Shown piece by piece: positions 7,711 through 16,505 of a stretch of DNA of 64,000 bases; the stretch's first letter is position 1, and each line of letters starts with the position of its first letter. The DNA is from Caulobacter soli. Its GTDB lineage: Bacteria; Pseudomonadota; Alphaproteobacteria; Caulobacterales; Caulobacteraceae. The position numbers were made by a program, and so were the translations under genes. The stretch is from contig NZ_CP049200.1 of NCBI RefSeq assembly GCF_011045195.1, forward strand, positions 124,001 to 188,000, written 5' to 3'. The notes beneath the pieces are model-generated. The model was not told where the DNA came from, did not search any database, and was given only the letters and a program-made list of their open reading frames with translations.

Positions 7711-9423
7711 TCACGAGCGCGCGAGCCACACGTCCAGCACCGCGCAGCGCCCCTCCTCGCGCGTGACCCGCAAGGCCTCGGCGATGGCCTCGTCGAGCTC
7801 CTCGACCGTCTTGACGATGCGCGCATGGGCTCCGCCCGCCGCGGCCGCGACGCCGGCATAGTCCGGAGCCGGATCAAAGCTGATGTCCAGATCCTCGGTC
7901 GCGCTGGCGTAGCCGTCAGGATGGACGCCGAGCGCCGAATGCCGGGGCGCGCGCCAACCGCCGTTGTTGAGCACGATCTGTACGAAAGGCGTTCGATAGC
8001 GTCGCGCCATCCAATGGACGCTGGCCGGCACGCTGAACAGATAGGAGCCGTCGCCGCTGATCGCCACGACGTCCTTGTCGGGCGCGGCCAGCTTCATGCC
8101 GATGGCCGCGCCGCCGTTCCACCCCAGCGAACCGCCGCCGCTGGTGAAGATCGAGCCTGGCTGGGTGCGAGCCAGATGGTCAAACAGGACGTTGTAGTTG
8201 GTGATGCCTTCGTTGAGGACCAGGCCGTCCGATCCCAATTGCAACGCCAGGCGCGCCGCCAGATAGTGTGGCGTGATGCCGTCCGGCGAGGGACGCGCCT
8301 CGACCTCGAGCCGCGCCGCCCTCTGGGCGTGCAGGTCGCCGTAATGGGCCCGCCGCTCGACCAGGGCGGCCTGATCGATCGTCATCTGGTCCAGGCGCGC
8401 GTTGATCTGGGCCAGGGCGGTGGCCGCGTCGGCGCGGAACACGCCCTTGGCCTCGATGTACCAGAGCGGCATGGCCGTCTTCAGCGGATCCACGTCGATG
8501 TGGTGGATGACGGCCGTCGGATCGGGCCGGTTGACCTGCGGAATCCACGGCACGTCGCTGTCCAGCACCAGCACCAGGTCGGCTTGGGCGAGCGCCTGAT
8601 TTTGCTGCGCCAGATTCCATTGATTGCCCAGATAGAGCGGGTGGTCGTGCGGGAAGTTCATGTAGTTGGGCACGGACTCCAGCACGCCCATGCCCAACCG
8701 CTGGCAAAGCCGTTCCAGCTCGGCCACCGCCGCCGGACGACGCCCGACATAGGAGGTGACGACCAGGGGCCTGCGGGCCGCCAGCAGGTCGGCGACCAAG
8801 ATGTCGAGGCCCTCGGCCGAAAGCGCGCCCGGAGACACCGTCTCGGACCTGGGAGACGGCAGCTGGACGGGCGGGATCTCCTCTTCCATGGCCTCCCGCC
8901 CCCCCATCAAATAGACGGGGCCGGGCGGATCGCTATGGGCGAACTGCATCGCCCGGCGCACCAATTGTTTGACGTTGCGGCCGGTGCGGATTTCGTTGTC
9001 GTACTTCATGTAGCCGCGCACGAGGCCGCGCTGGTCGGCGACGTCCTGAATCCACTGGATGAATTCGTTGCGGCTGCCCAGCAACTCGCCTTCCTGGGTA
9101 TAGGGCGAGGCGCCGGCGTAGATCAGCACCGGGATGCGCCCCTTGGCGGCGTTATGCACGGCGCCGGCCAGGGCCTGGGTGCCGCATTCGACGTGGACGA
9201 CGACCGCCTGGGCCCGCCCGGTGACCTGCGCATAGCCGTGGGCCGCGCTCAGGCCGACCATCTCGTTGGGACAGGTGAGGACCGGCGGCGCCGGCAGCCC
9301 GAGCGCCTTGGCCTTGGCCAGATATTCGAGCAGACCGGGATGGTCGCTCCCGAAGTTGCCGAAGATGTAGCTTACGCCCGCATCGACGAGCGCTTCGACG
9401 AAAGCCGCACTTGCTGTGTACAT
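7711..9423 (-). CDS. Thiamine diphosphate-dependent decarboxylase, benzoylformate decarboxylase-like
   Basis: This 570-residue protein has the three-domain layout of the acetolactate synthase/pyruvate decarboxylase family. The N-terminal glutamate that activates ThDP is E54 (CPNEMVGLSAAHGYA). The ThDP/Mg motif starts at G457 (GDGSYLF) and ends with NN at 486-487. S26 in the FGNFGS stretch, and H77 in VVVHVECGT, sit where benzoylformate decarboxylase carries its S26 and H70 as I recall them. The downstream use of benzaldehyde by the preceding aldehyde dehydrogenase gene supports benzoylformate to benzaldehyde. The annotation 'ThDP-requiring protein' is the safe family call. ATG 9423 is preferred over 9450 because the family alignment starts there. 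The gene follows the dehydrogenase after 82 bp. Confidence 0.72.
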   Translation of the reverse strand: MYTASAAFVEALVDAGVSYIFGNFGSDHPGLLEYLAKAKALGLPAPPVLTCPNEMVGLSAAHGYAQVTGRAQAVVVHVECGTQALAGAVHNAAKGRIPVLIYAGASPYTQEGELLGSRNEFIQWIQDVADQRGLVRGYMKYDNEIRTGRNVKQLVRRAMQFAHSDPPGPVYLMGGREAMEEEIPPVQLPSPRSETVSPGALSAEGLDILVADLLAARRPLVVTSYVGRRPAAVAELERLCQRLGMGVLESVPNYMNFPHDHPLYLGNQWNLAQQNQALAQADLVLVLDSDVPWIPQVNRPDPTAVIHHIDVDPLKTAMPLWYIEAKGVFRADAATALAQINARLDQMTIDQAALVERRAHYGDLHAQRAARLEVEARPSPDGITPHYLAARLALQLGSDGLVLNEGITNYNVLFDHLARTQPGSIFTSGGGSLGWNGGAAIGMKLAAPDKDVVAISGDGSYLFSVPASVHWMARRYRTPFVQIVLNNGGWRAPRHSALGVHPDGYASATEDLDISFDPAPDYAGVAAAAGGAHARIVKTVEELDEAIAEALRVTREEGRCAVLDVWLARS

Positions 9424-9505
9424 GGTGTCACCGGATCGATGACGCCCCACGCGATCCCGAGGGATCGCGCCGGACGTTGTCTTGGCGGCGCCGCCGCCGC
9501 GGAGT

Positions 9506-10954
9506 TTAGAACGGGTAGTTCAGGGAGCCGGTGGTGATGGTGATCCATCGCAGGTCGGTGAACTCCGCGATGGCGGCCTTGCCGCCGAACCGGCCATAGC
9601 CGCTGGACCCCACGCCGCCGAACGGCATCTGCGGCTCGTCGTGCACGGTGGGGCCGTTGATGTGACAGATGCCCGAACGGATGCGTTTGGCCACCGCCAG
9701 GGCTCGTCCCACGTCGCGCCCGTAGATCGCCGCGGAGAGCCCATATTCGGTGTCGTTGGCGACCCTTATCGCCTCCTCCACGCCCTGGACGCGGATGATG
9801 GAGGCCACCGGCCCGAAGGACTCCTCGCTATGGATCCGCATCGCCGGCGAGACATGGTCGATCACCGTCGCCGCGACAATCGTGCCCTTGGCCTCGCCGC
9901 CGGCCGCCAGCACCGCGCCCTTGTCAACCGCGTCGGCGATCAGGTCGCTGACGCGCCGGGCCGATCTGACGTCGACCAGCCCCCCCAAGGCCACGTCGCC
10001 TTGCGCCGGGTCGCCCGTCGAAATCATCCGGGCCCGCGCCGCGAGCTTGGCCACGAAGGCGTCCGCGACCTGCTCGTCGACGATGACGCGCTCGGTCGAC
10101 ATGCAGATCTGGCCTTGGTTCAGATAGGCGCCGAAGATGGTCGCGTTCACCGCCTCGTCCAGATCGGCGTCGTCGAGCACGATCAGCGGCGCCTTGCCGC
10201 CCAACTCCAGCAGGACGGGCTTGAGATGCAGCGCCGCCTGCCGGGCGACCAAACGGCCCACATGGGTCGAGCCGGTGAAATTGATCCGCTTGACGGCCGG
10301 GTGGGCGATCAGCGCGTTGACCACGGCCTCCGCGTCGCCAGGGGCGTTGTTGATCACATTGACCGCGCCGGCCGGAGCGCCGGCGTCGCGCACCACCTGG
10401 CCGATCAGGCGGTGGGTGGCCGGGCAGACTTCGGAAGCTTTCAGGACAACGGTGTTGCCGCAAGCCAACGGCATGGCGATGGCGCGCGCGCCAAGAATGA
10501 TCGGCGCATTCCACGGCGCTATGCCCAGCACCACGCCGGCCGGCTGGCGAACGGCCATGGCGAAGGTGCCGGGTCGATCGGACGGGATCACCTCGCCGCC
10601 GATCTGAGTCGTCATGGCGGCGGCTTCGCGAAACAGCGCGACCGTGGCCTGCAGGTTGAAGTGGGCCCAGCCGGCCGTCGATCCCGTCTCGGCCATCATC
10701 AGGTCGACGAATTCGTCCGTGCGCTCGGCCATCAGATCGGCGGCCTTGGAGAGTACGGCGCGGCGAGCGTTCGGCCCCAGGCCCGACCAGCCCTCGAAGG
10801 CGGCCTGGGCTGCGTCGGCCGCCGCCAGGGCGTCGGCCGGCGTGGCCGCGACCGCGACGCTGACCAGGTTGTCGCTGACGGGATTGCGCCGCTCAAAGGT
10901 CGGCCGACCGGCCGGGGCGTCATCAAGATCACCAATCAAGAGACCGACTTCCAT
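9506..10954 (-). CDS. NAD(P)-dependent aldehyde dehydrogenase (benzaldehyde/vanillin dehydrogenase type)
   Basis: The 482-residue protein is a standard aldehyde dehydrogenase. The cofactor domain contains APWNAP with N149, the general base is E250 in LELGGKAP, and the nucleophile is C284 in NQGQICMSTE. The closest named groups by motif are vanillin, salicylaldehyde and benzaldehyde dehydrogenases. In this context it would oxidise benzaldehyde from the adjacent decarboxylase to benzoate for BenAB. The ATG at 10954 has an AAGGA ribosome site 7-8 bp upstream; longer starts run into an AT-rich regulatory stretch. It is the first gene of the minus-strand set. Confidence 0.85.
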   Translation of the reverse strand: MEVGLLIGDLDDAPAGRPTFERRNPVSDNLVSVAVAATPADALAAADAAQAAFEGWSGLGPNARRAVLSKAADLMAERTDEFVDLMMAETGSTAGWAHFNLQATVALFREAAAMTTQIGGEVIPSDRPGTFAMAVRQPAGVVLGIAPWNAPIILGARAIAMPLACGNTVVLKASEVCPATHRLIGQVVRDAGAPAGAVNVINNAPGDAEAVVNALIAHPAVKRINFTGSTHVGRLVARQAALHLKPVLLELGGKAPLIVLDDADLDEAVNATIFGAYLNQGQICMSTERVIVDEQVADAFVAKLAARARMISTGDPAQGDVALGGLVDVRSARRVSDLIADAVDKGAVLAAGGEAKGTIVAATVIDHVSPAMRIHSEESFGPVASIIRVQGVEEAIRVANDTEYGLSAAIYGRDVGRALAVAKRIRSGICHINGPTVHDEPQMPFGGVGSSGYGRFGGKAAIAEFTDLRWITITTGSLNYPF

Positions 10955-11002
10955 CGCGCGTCCTTCCCTGCCAGCTTCTACGAGCTTCGATGCATTGCAT
11001 CT

Positions 11003-11038
11003 AAAATAGATGGTATAGCAATGTATTATTATCGAGGC
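11003..11038 (-). promoter_or_regulatory. Copy 2 of a shared operator/promoter box, upstream of the aldehyde dehydrogenase
   Basis: AAAATAGATGG, 17 AT-rich bases, then ATCGAGGC, lying 49-84 bp upstream of the aldehyde dehydrogenase start. It repeats the blocks seen at 7670-7704. The surrounding 10955-11258 stretch has no gene; outside this box I see nothing in it beyond the recombinase ribosome site. Confidence 0.45.
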
Positions 11039-11258
11039 TTTGGGGTCAAGCGACATGGCGCGCCGTGATCGATCTGCCGACGGGTCTTGCAAGGCTTCGC
11101 AGACGGATCCTAGCCGACCGGCTGGGAGCGCCCGCCAGCGTCGCCGCGGCGACCGAAGATCCAGCAGCGGTCAGCGACCACGCACTTTACAGGTCAGGTC
11201 GCGGCCAAAACGCGCGGCCTGATTTTCGCAGAGCGCGGCCTTCCATGGGAGGATCCGC

Positions 11259-12197
11259 ATGTTGCTCACCAGAGCCGTTTCCAATTTTCTTGCCTATTGC
11301 GCTCTTGAGCGAAGACTTTCCCCGCTAACGGTCAACGCCTATGCCTCTGACCTGCGCGACTTCTCGAACTACGCTGCGCAATGTGACCTATTGAGCGATG
11401 TCTCCTGCGAAACACTGAGATCCTATCTCGACCATCTGCTCAACCATCGGGGTCTGAGCACGGCGACGGCGAAGAGACGCTTCGCGAGTCTGCAGGGACT
11501 ATTCGGCTGGGCCGCGGAGGCGGACGGCTGCGAAAGCCCGTTTCAGACCTGGCGTCCGAAAATGAAACGCCCCCGCCGCCTGCCCAGGACCCTGGCGCGC
11601 GACGATTTGCAGGAACTGATCGTCCACCCCGGCGCGGCCAAGGACATCCCCAGCCATGCCCTGACCCGCACCCTTATCATCCTCCTTGCGGCGACCGGCC
11701 TGCGCGTCAGCGAGGTCTGCGCCCTCAGCCGCGACGACGTGGCGCCGGACGGATCGGCCCTGCACGTCCATGGCAAGGGTTCCAGGGACCGGGTGGTGTA
11801 TGTCGCCGACGTCGGCTTGCAGCGTCGCATCGTAAGTCTTCTGAGAGCTTGCGGAGCGGAGGCTCGGGCGCCTCTGGCGGTGGGCGCGACGGGACGGCGG
11901 TTGTCTCCAGCCGCGGTGCGCGGACGCATCCATCGCTGGGTCGCGCGCACGCGATGCACCCGGCGGGTGACGCCCCACATGCTGCGCCATACCGCCGCGA
12001 CGCTGCTGATCGAGGAAGGCGTCGACATCCGCTACGTGCAGCGGCTTCTTGGACACGCCAGCATCGCCACCACGGAGATCTATACGCATATTTCCGACGA
12101 GACCCTTCGATCGACGCTGGTGCGCGCCAATGTGATCGGCCGCATCTTCGCGCGGTCCGCCGCAAACGCCGGCGGAGGTCCCGGCCTGTGCGCATAA
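11259..12197 (+). CDS. Tyrosine recombinase, XerC/XerD-like
   Basis: This 312-residue protein has an N-terminal SAM-like DNA-binding domain (residues 1-90) and a catalytic domain with the full residue set: R149 (ATGLRVSEVCAL), K173 (HGKGSRDR), H240 and R243 (PHMLRHTAAT), H266 (LLGHASIATT) and nucleophile Y275 (EIYTHIS). The length and HxLRH pattern are those of XerC/XerD and of small integron-like or IMEX integrases rather than large phage integrases. Its stop codon TAA lies inside a 19-bp sequence that recurs in inverted orientation at 16450. A GGGAGG ribosome site precedes the ATG. It probably recombines the dif-like sites next to it or moves the whole element. Confidence 0.9.
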   Translation: MLLTRAVSNFLAYCALERRLSPLTVNAYASDLRDFSNYAAQCDLLSDVSCETLRSYLDHLLNHRGLSTATAKRRFASLQGLFGWAAEADGCESPFQTWRPKMKRPRRLPRTLARDDLQELIVHPGAAKDIPSHALTRTLIILLAATGLRVSEVCALSRDDVAPDGSALHVHGKGSRDRVVYVADVGLQRRIVSLLRACGAEARAPLAVGATGRRLSPAAVRGRIHRWVARTRCTRRVTPHMLRHTAATLLIEEGVDIRYVQRLLGHASIATTEIYTHISDETLRSTLVRANVIGRIFARSAANAGGGPGLCA

Positions 12198-12208
12198 CTC
12201 TGAATTAT
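12190..12208 (+). repeat. Left arm of a perfect 19-bp inverted repeat, dif-like
   Basis: GCGCATAACTCTGAATTAT, repeated exactly in inverse orientation at 16450-16468. With its flank it reads TGTGCGCATAA, a 7-bp centre CTCTGAA, then TTAT. The first half matches 10 of 11 positions of the XerC half of the E. coli dif site (GGTGCGCATAA). It covers the recombinase stop codon and ends 1 bp before the GTG of the next gene. Confidence 0.8.
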
Positions 12209-12209
12209 C

Positions 12210-13157
12210 GTGCCGTTGACCGCCGGAAAATCCGATGGCGCGCGCTGCCTATTGCCGCAGTCGCCCTTGTCGTCGAGCAAGGCGCTGGCCGAGCGGTTTG
12301 GTTGCGACCTCGCCGTCCCCAGCAAAACCGGCATGGGCAATGTGCTCATGTACACGCGCCTTGCCGAAGACCTGTCGCGCAAGCTCGGACGCCCCCTGAC
12401 CTTGCTGAGCGGCCCGATGCGCACCGCCGCCGGCCGCGTCGAGGATGAGGAGCCCTATCCCGTCTGGGATGAGAACCCGCATGTGGGTGGCATCATCGAT
12501 CCTTCGGACCGGCATGCGCACGACATGCTGGCGATCGAGGAAGAACAGGACAACCTCTGTCAGTTCGGCCATTTCATCGAGAATTTGGCGTTCCACTACA
12601 ATGTTCGTTCCAGCGCGCTGCGTCCCAGTCTCTTCCTGTCCCGCGCCGAGTGCATGGCCGCCATGGAACGGTTGCGGAACCTGCCGCGTCCACTGATCTG
12701 CCTTCACCCCTATGGAACGAGTTCGCCCCTGCCGGGCCACAGCTGGCACTCAGCCAACTGGCGAACCCTGATCGAGAGGATCGCGCCGCTGGGCTCACTG
12801 TTCGAGGTCGGGCTGGACGGCATCGAACACAAAAACCTCGGCCTTCCGCGGTTTCGCACGCGCGTCCGAGAAATGATGGCGCTCGTCTGGGCGAGCGATT
12901 TGTTCATCGGCTTCGACAGTTCTGTCGCCCATATCGCAACCGCCTTCGCAAAGCCGGCGATTGTGCTGTGGGAGCCAATCCGCAAAGTCGAAATCGAGGA
13001 GCGCTATCAGCGAGGCTTCGGCGCGGCGGCGGTGTCCCGTTGGGGGTATCCACAAAATCGCAATCTGATGCTGCTGGGTGATCGGAGCGATGAACTCGTC
13101 GACATCATCGAGCATCAGGCCCGCCTGAGCCTGGATTCAGTGGGGTGGCGCAGCTAA
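12210..13157 (+). CDS. Glycosyltransferase family 9-like protein
   Basis: The 315-residue protein carries the GT9 (heptosyltransferase-type) C-terminal nucleotide-sugar domain, best seen in GFDSSVAHIATAFAKPAIVLW from residue 234. An N-terminal GMGNVLMYTRLAEDL segment is typical of ADP-heptose transferase-like folds. The GTG at 12210 directly follows the dif-like repeat, and an in-frame stop lies just upstream; ATG around 12330 is a shorter alternative. No other sugar gene is nearby, so its acceptor is unknown. It converges with the STAND gene and their 3' ends overlap by 21 bp. Confidence 0.65.
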   Translation: MPLTAGKSDGARCLLPQSPLSSSKALAERFGCDLAVPSKTGMGNVLMYTRLAEDLSRKLGRPLTLLSGPMRTAAGRVEDEEPYPVWDENPHVGGIIDPSDRHAHDMLAIEEEQDNLCQFGHFIENLAFHYNVRSSALRPSLFLSRAECMAAMERLRNLPRPLICLHPYGTSSPLPGHSWHSANWRTLIERIAPLGSLFEVGLDGIEHKNLGLPRFRTRVREMMALVWASDLFIGFDSSVAHIATAFAKPAIVLWEPIRKVEIEERYQRGFGAAAVSRWGYPQNRNLMLLGDRSDELVDIIEHQARLSLDSVGWRS

Positions 13158-16100
13158 TCGCAGGCCAGCGAGGTCGACTTGCCAGGCCGCTTGGGTGACC
13201 GACGTTGCGGTTTCACCATCCTTCAGGAGACGCAGGTTCTCCACGAGACTCCTGAAGGCGCCGCTACGAGCTGGCGCGGGGTGGGGGAACGCTATCGGAC
13301 TTGGGGCCTGCGCCTGGAAGCGCGCCGCCTGGCGCGCGGCCGCGTCGAGCAGTCCTTCGATGCGCTTCTCAATCCCGGTGCGCGCCTCCAGCCATGCGGT
13401 CGCGACCGCCTCGGCCCGCTGGCGAGCCGCAACGACCGCCGCGGCGTCTCCCTTCGACAGGGCCAAGATCAGATCGGCGTTGCGCAAGGCTGGCTCAAGA
13501 TAGGTCTGGCCATATAGCGCCACGGTTATGTCGGCTTGGTCCAAGAGCTTTCGCGCCAGCGTCAGGTCGCCGCTCTTCAGACAGGCGCAGGCTCGCAGCA
13601 GGTCCAGCCTGCCGCGCATGGTCACATAGCCTTTGTCGAGGACCTCCCGGCGTAGCGCTTCGGCATCACTTTCATCGAAAACGCCTTGGGCGGCGAAGGC
13701 GGCATTGAGCAAATCGAGCCGGGCGAACGCGCGCTGGCGCGGGGTTTCCGCCAGATCAAACGCCTGCTCCAGCATGGTCAACGCCGTGAACGGCGCCTGA
13801 TCCAGATAGGCATGGGCGGTGTCGGCGAGCAGGACGGCGGCGGCGTTCTCACCGGCGCCCTGCCCAACGAACGGCGCGGAGAGGCGCGCGAAATCCAGGC
13901 TCGCGCCGGGTTGATCCAGACGCGCGCAAGCCTGGACCAGCCGGTTCGATAGCGACGTAAAGCCTTCTCGCGAGCCGCCCAGGTCCAGGAAGCGTTCGAC
14001 TGAGGTGGTGAAGGCCGACCAGTCCGCCATCTCCAAGCTGACGCCAGCGGACCTGCGCAAACCGTCACTCGCTCGATAGCGGCTTTCGCGGAGCGGAATA
14101 TCCCAGTCCGCCAACGCCAGGGACCGGGTGGCGATCGCCTCATAGGCCTCGCGCGCCTCGACCAGGGATCCAGCCGTCCACTCAGCCCAACCCAAGGCGT
14201 CCAGGATCGTCAGGTGGGTTTCGATATCCGCCGTTCCCCGAGGGTCTTCATCGGCGTAGAGCGTCGCCAGTTTGCGGGTGATCCGTAGCCGTCCGTGAAA
14301 ATCCTCGGAGAGCACGGCCTGCTCATAGGCCGCGTTCAGCAGGCGTCGCGCTGTCGCTGTGTCGCCGGCGGCGATGGCCGCGTCGCCCAAGGGTTCACAC
14401 AGCATCGGTGTCGCCGACGCCGGCTCGGCCAAGCGACCAACGAGATCCCGAAAATCGCGCGAGGCCGAGGCCGCCTCCACCGCCGCCGTCCGCATAAGAT
14501 CATGCGCGAAGCGCCACCCCCCTGAGGACGTGACCTGGACGACGCCGGCCGCCGCCATCGCGGCCAGGATCTGGCCAATCGTTTCGGCGTCCAGGCCGAT
14601 CGCGTCGGTGAGCAATGGCTCGGCGCGTTGCTCCAGGACACCCAAGAGGCCGACGACCGCCTCGGTGGAAAGACCATCGGGCAGGCGCCGCGGCGTATCC
14701 CGCCAGTCGATTTGCTCGAGTTGTTTCCGCAGGATCGACTGGCCGGAAATCTCCAGGTCGCTTGAGGCCAGGAACGCGCTTGACGCCCGAATGAGCAGTT
14801 TGCCGTCGTCCTCGGTCTGGACGACGTTGCGCGCGGTCAGGGCCGCCAGATGGCTGGTCAGCAACAAGGGCAGGCCGCCGGTCCTACGGTAGAGCGCTTC
14901 AACGATCGGCGGATCGGCGCGTCGCAGGCGAGGCGTCAGCGCCTCGACGAACGCGGCCCTTCCCAACGGGACGAGCGTTTCAACGGTCATGGACTTTACG
15001 TGACCGGCCAGGCGCTGACGGAGCGTTCGCCAATGCGGAGTGTCCTGAGCGGGGTCGGCGCGGCTTTCCAAAATCAGGCGGATGCCGCCCCAGCCAAGAT
15101 CCTCCAGGCCCGTGACCAATAGCCAGATCCATTTGGCGGAAGCCTCGGAAACGAGATGGCAGTCGCGCAGGATCAGCAGACGGTCGCCCAGAGACGCCAG
15201 GCTGCGCACCAGAATCGGGATGATCGTCTCGGGCGCGTCCGAGGCGTCGACGATGTCATCGCCCGCCGCGCGGGCCACCAGCGCTTCCGCCAACACCGCG
15301 CCAATGCGGGCCCCGCCATGCGCGCGTGCGCTGGGCGGCGTGAAAATAGCGACCAGGATCCTCTGCAGCAGACTGGCCTCCCCGGTCGCCTCAAGGGTGA
15401 AGCGGTCGGCGTCGAAGCCGTGGAAGGCCCGCAGATTGGCGGCCAGTCGTTCGCAGAAATATGACTTTCCAACGCCGGCGACGCCTTCGACCAGAAGCAA
15501 TCGTGGCGTCGCGGCCCCCGCGAGCCGCGCGACCATGGTCCGGGTTTTCTCATCGCGGAGATCGTCTTGGACGCCCGGACCAGCCGTGGTGACCCTTAGC
15601 GGAACGGCGGGCATGGCCGACAGCGAAGCGCCGCCTCCACCCAGAATGACGAACATGCCGAAGTTGGCCTCGATCGCGGGTTCGGCAAACCGCATGAGGG
15701 CGTCAAACCGCAGGCCGGTGGCCGTCGAGCGCCGCGTGACCTGGGTGAGCTCGCAGCCGGCGGCGGCCGGTGCGAAGTCGAGCAAATGGTCGTTGCGCCT
15801 TGTCGCCGCGACGGCGGAGAGTCGATACAAGATACCGGCTTCCAGCCGGATGCCCGTCCCGGGCGGCTCCTCTGACGAATAGATCACCGGTTCGATGAAT
15901 GCGCGGCATTCGGAGATCGACCAGACGACCTGGGCGGTCGGGCTGGCGACGTCCCGCGATTCGACAAGCGTTGATCCGCGCCACGTGTCGGCGATCAAAT
16001 CTCCAAGCACGAAATGCCGAAAGACCGGATAGCGAAACATCGGCTGACGCTGCGGGTCGCCACTGAACAGTGCGTAGGCGTAGTCGATCGCCTGAGGCAG

Positions 16101-16451
16101 CAGGTGGGTCGATGACACCAGGTTCAGCGATAGGGGCTGATCGCGAACGCCGACCACCAGGGTCTTGGCGATCGTATCCAGCTCCAGCGGCCGGCTGTGA
16201 TGCTTACACTCGAAATAGTGCAGACGCGCCTCGGTGGGGAGGAAGGCTGGGCCAGGACGAGCACGTTCGGAGACCACGATGTCGATCGCGCCCTTGGGGT
16301 GTTCCTGCAGGTCGCAGCCATCCGGGAACTCCAAGACTTGCTCGACCATGGCCCAGAAGACCAACTTCTGGAAATCGTACCCACCGAGCGCGTCGGGTTC
16401 CTGGCCAGATCGCATTCGCGTCAGCAATGCCTTGGCTTCGGCGTAGATCAT
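13137..16451 (-). CDS. PD-(D/E)XK nuclease-STAND ATPase-TPR protein, putative anti-phage defence
   Basis: This 1104-residue protein begins with a restriction-endonuclease-like fold: GYDFQKLVFWAMVEQVL, then D57 in GAIDIVV and E81-x-K83 in YFECKHH, which is the D...ExK pattern. A P-loop follows at G323-S330 (GVAGVGKS) and a Walker B at 425-430 (LLILRD), with LILESRA downstream, as in STAND NTPases. From about residue 690 to 1000 there are repeated helical hairpins resembling TPRs. The order nuclease, STAND, TPR sensor is that of Avs-type and related NLR-like defence proteins, although it is shorter than most Avs proteins. The ATG lies inside the right arm of the 19-bp inverted repeat. The function is inferred from architecture only. 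Confidence 0.75.
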   Translation of the reverse strand: MIYAEAKALLTRMRSGQEPDALGGYDFQKLVFWAMVEQVLEFPDGCDLQEHPKGAIDIVVSERARPGPAFLPTEARLHYFECKHHSRPLELDTIAKTLVVGVRDQPLSLNLVSSTHLLPQAIDYAYALFSGDPQRQPMFRYPVFRHFVLGDLIADTWRGSTLVESRDVASPTAQVVWSISECRAFIEPVIYSSEEPPGTGIRLEAGILYRLSAVAATRRNDHLLDFAPAAAGCELTQVTRRSTATGLRFDALMRFAEPAIEANFGMFVILGGGGASLSAMPAVPLRVTTAGPGVQDDLRDEKTRTMVARLAGAATPRLLLVEGVAGVGKSYFCERLAANLRAFHGFDADRFTLEATGEASLLQRILVAIFTPPSARAHGGARIGAVLAEALVARAAGDDIVDASDAPETIIPILVRSLASLGDRLLILRDCHLVSEASAKWIWLLVTGLEDLGWGGIRLILESRADPAQDTPHWRTLRQRLAGHVKSMTVETLVPLGRAAFVEALTPRLRRADPPIVEALYRRTGGLPLLLTSHLAALTARNVVQTEDDGKLLIRASSAFLASSDLEISGQSILRKQLEQIDWRDTPRRLPDGLSTEAVVGLLGVLEQRAEPLLTDAIGLDAETIGQILAAMAAAGVVQVTSSGGWRFAHDLMRTAAVEAASASRDFRDLVGRLAEPASATPMLCEPLGDAAIAAGDTATARRLLNAAYEQAVLSEDFHGRLRITRKLATLYADEDPRGTADIETHLTILDALGWAEWTAGSLVEAREAYEAIATRSLALADWDIPLRESRYRASDGLRRSAGVSLEMADWSAFTTSVERFLDLGGSREGFTSLSNRLVQACARLDQPGASLDFARLSAPFVGQGAGENAAAVLLADTAHAYLDQAPFTALTMLEQAFDLAETPRQRAFARLDLLNAAFAAQGVFDESDAEALRREVLDKGYVTMRGRLDLLRACACLKSGDLTLARKLLDQADITVALYGQTYLEPALRNADLILALSKGDAAAVVAARQRAEAVATAWLEARTGIEKRIEGLLDAAARQAARFQAQAPSPIAFPHPAPARSGAFRSLVENLRLLKDGETATSVTQAAWQVDLAGLRLAAPPH

Positions 16452-16468
16452 AATTCAGAGTTATGCGC
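16450..16468 (-). repeat. Right arm of the 19-bp inverted repeat, dif-like
   Basis: Exact reverse complement of 12190-12208. Read on the minus strand it gives CCGCGCATAA, centre CTCTGAA, then TTATGATC, which matches 8 of 11 and 7 of 11 positions of the two dif half-sites. It lies between the stop of the 395-residue gene and the body of the nuclease-STAND gene, and contains part of that gene's ATG. Confidence 0.8.
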
Positions 16469-16505
16469 GGATGGGCGGGACATGTCCGGTCTCATTTCAA
16501 AAAGG

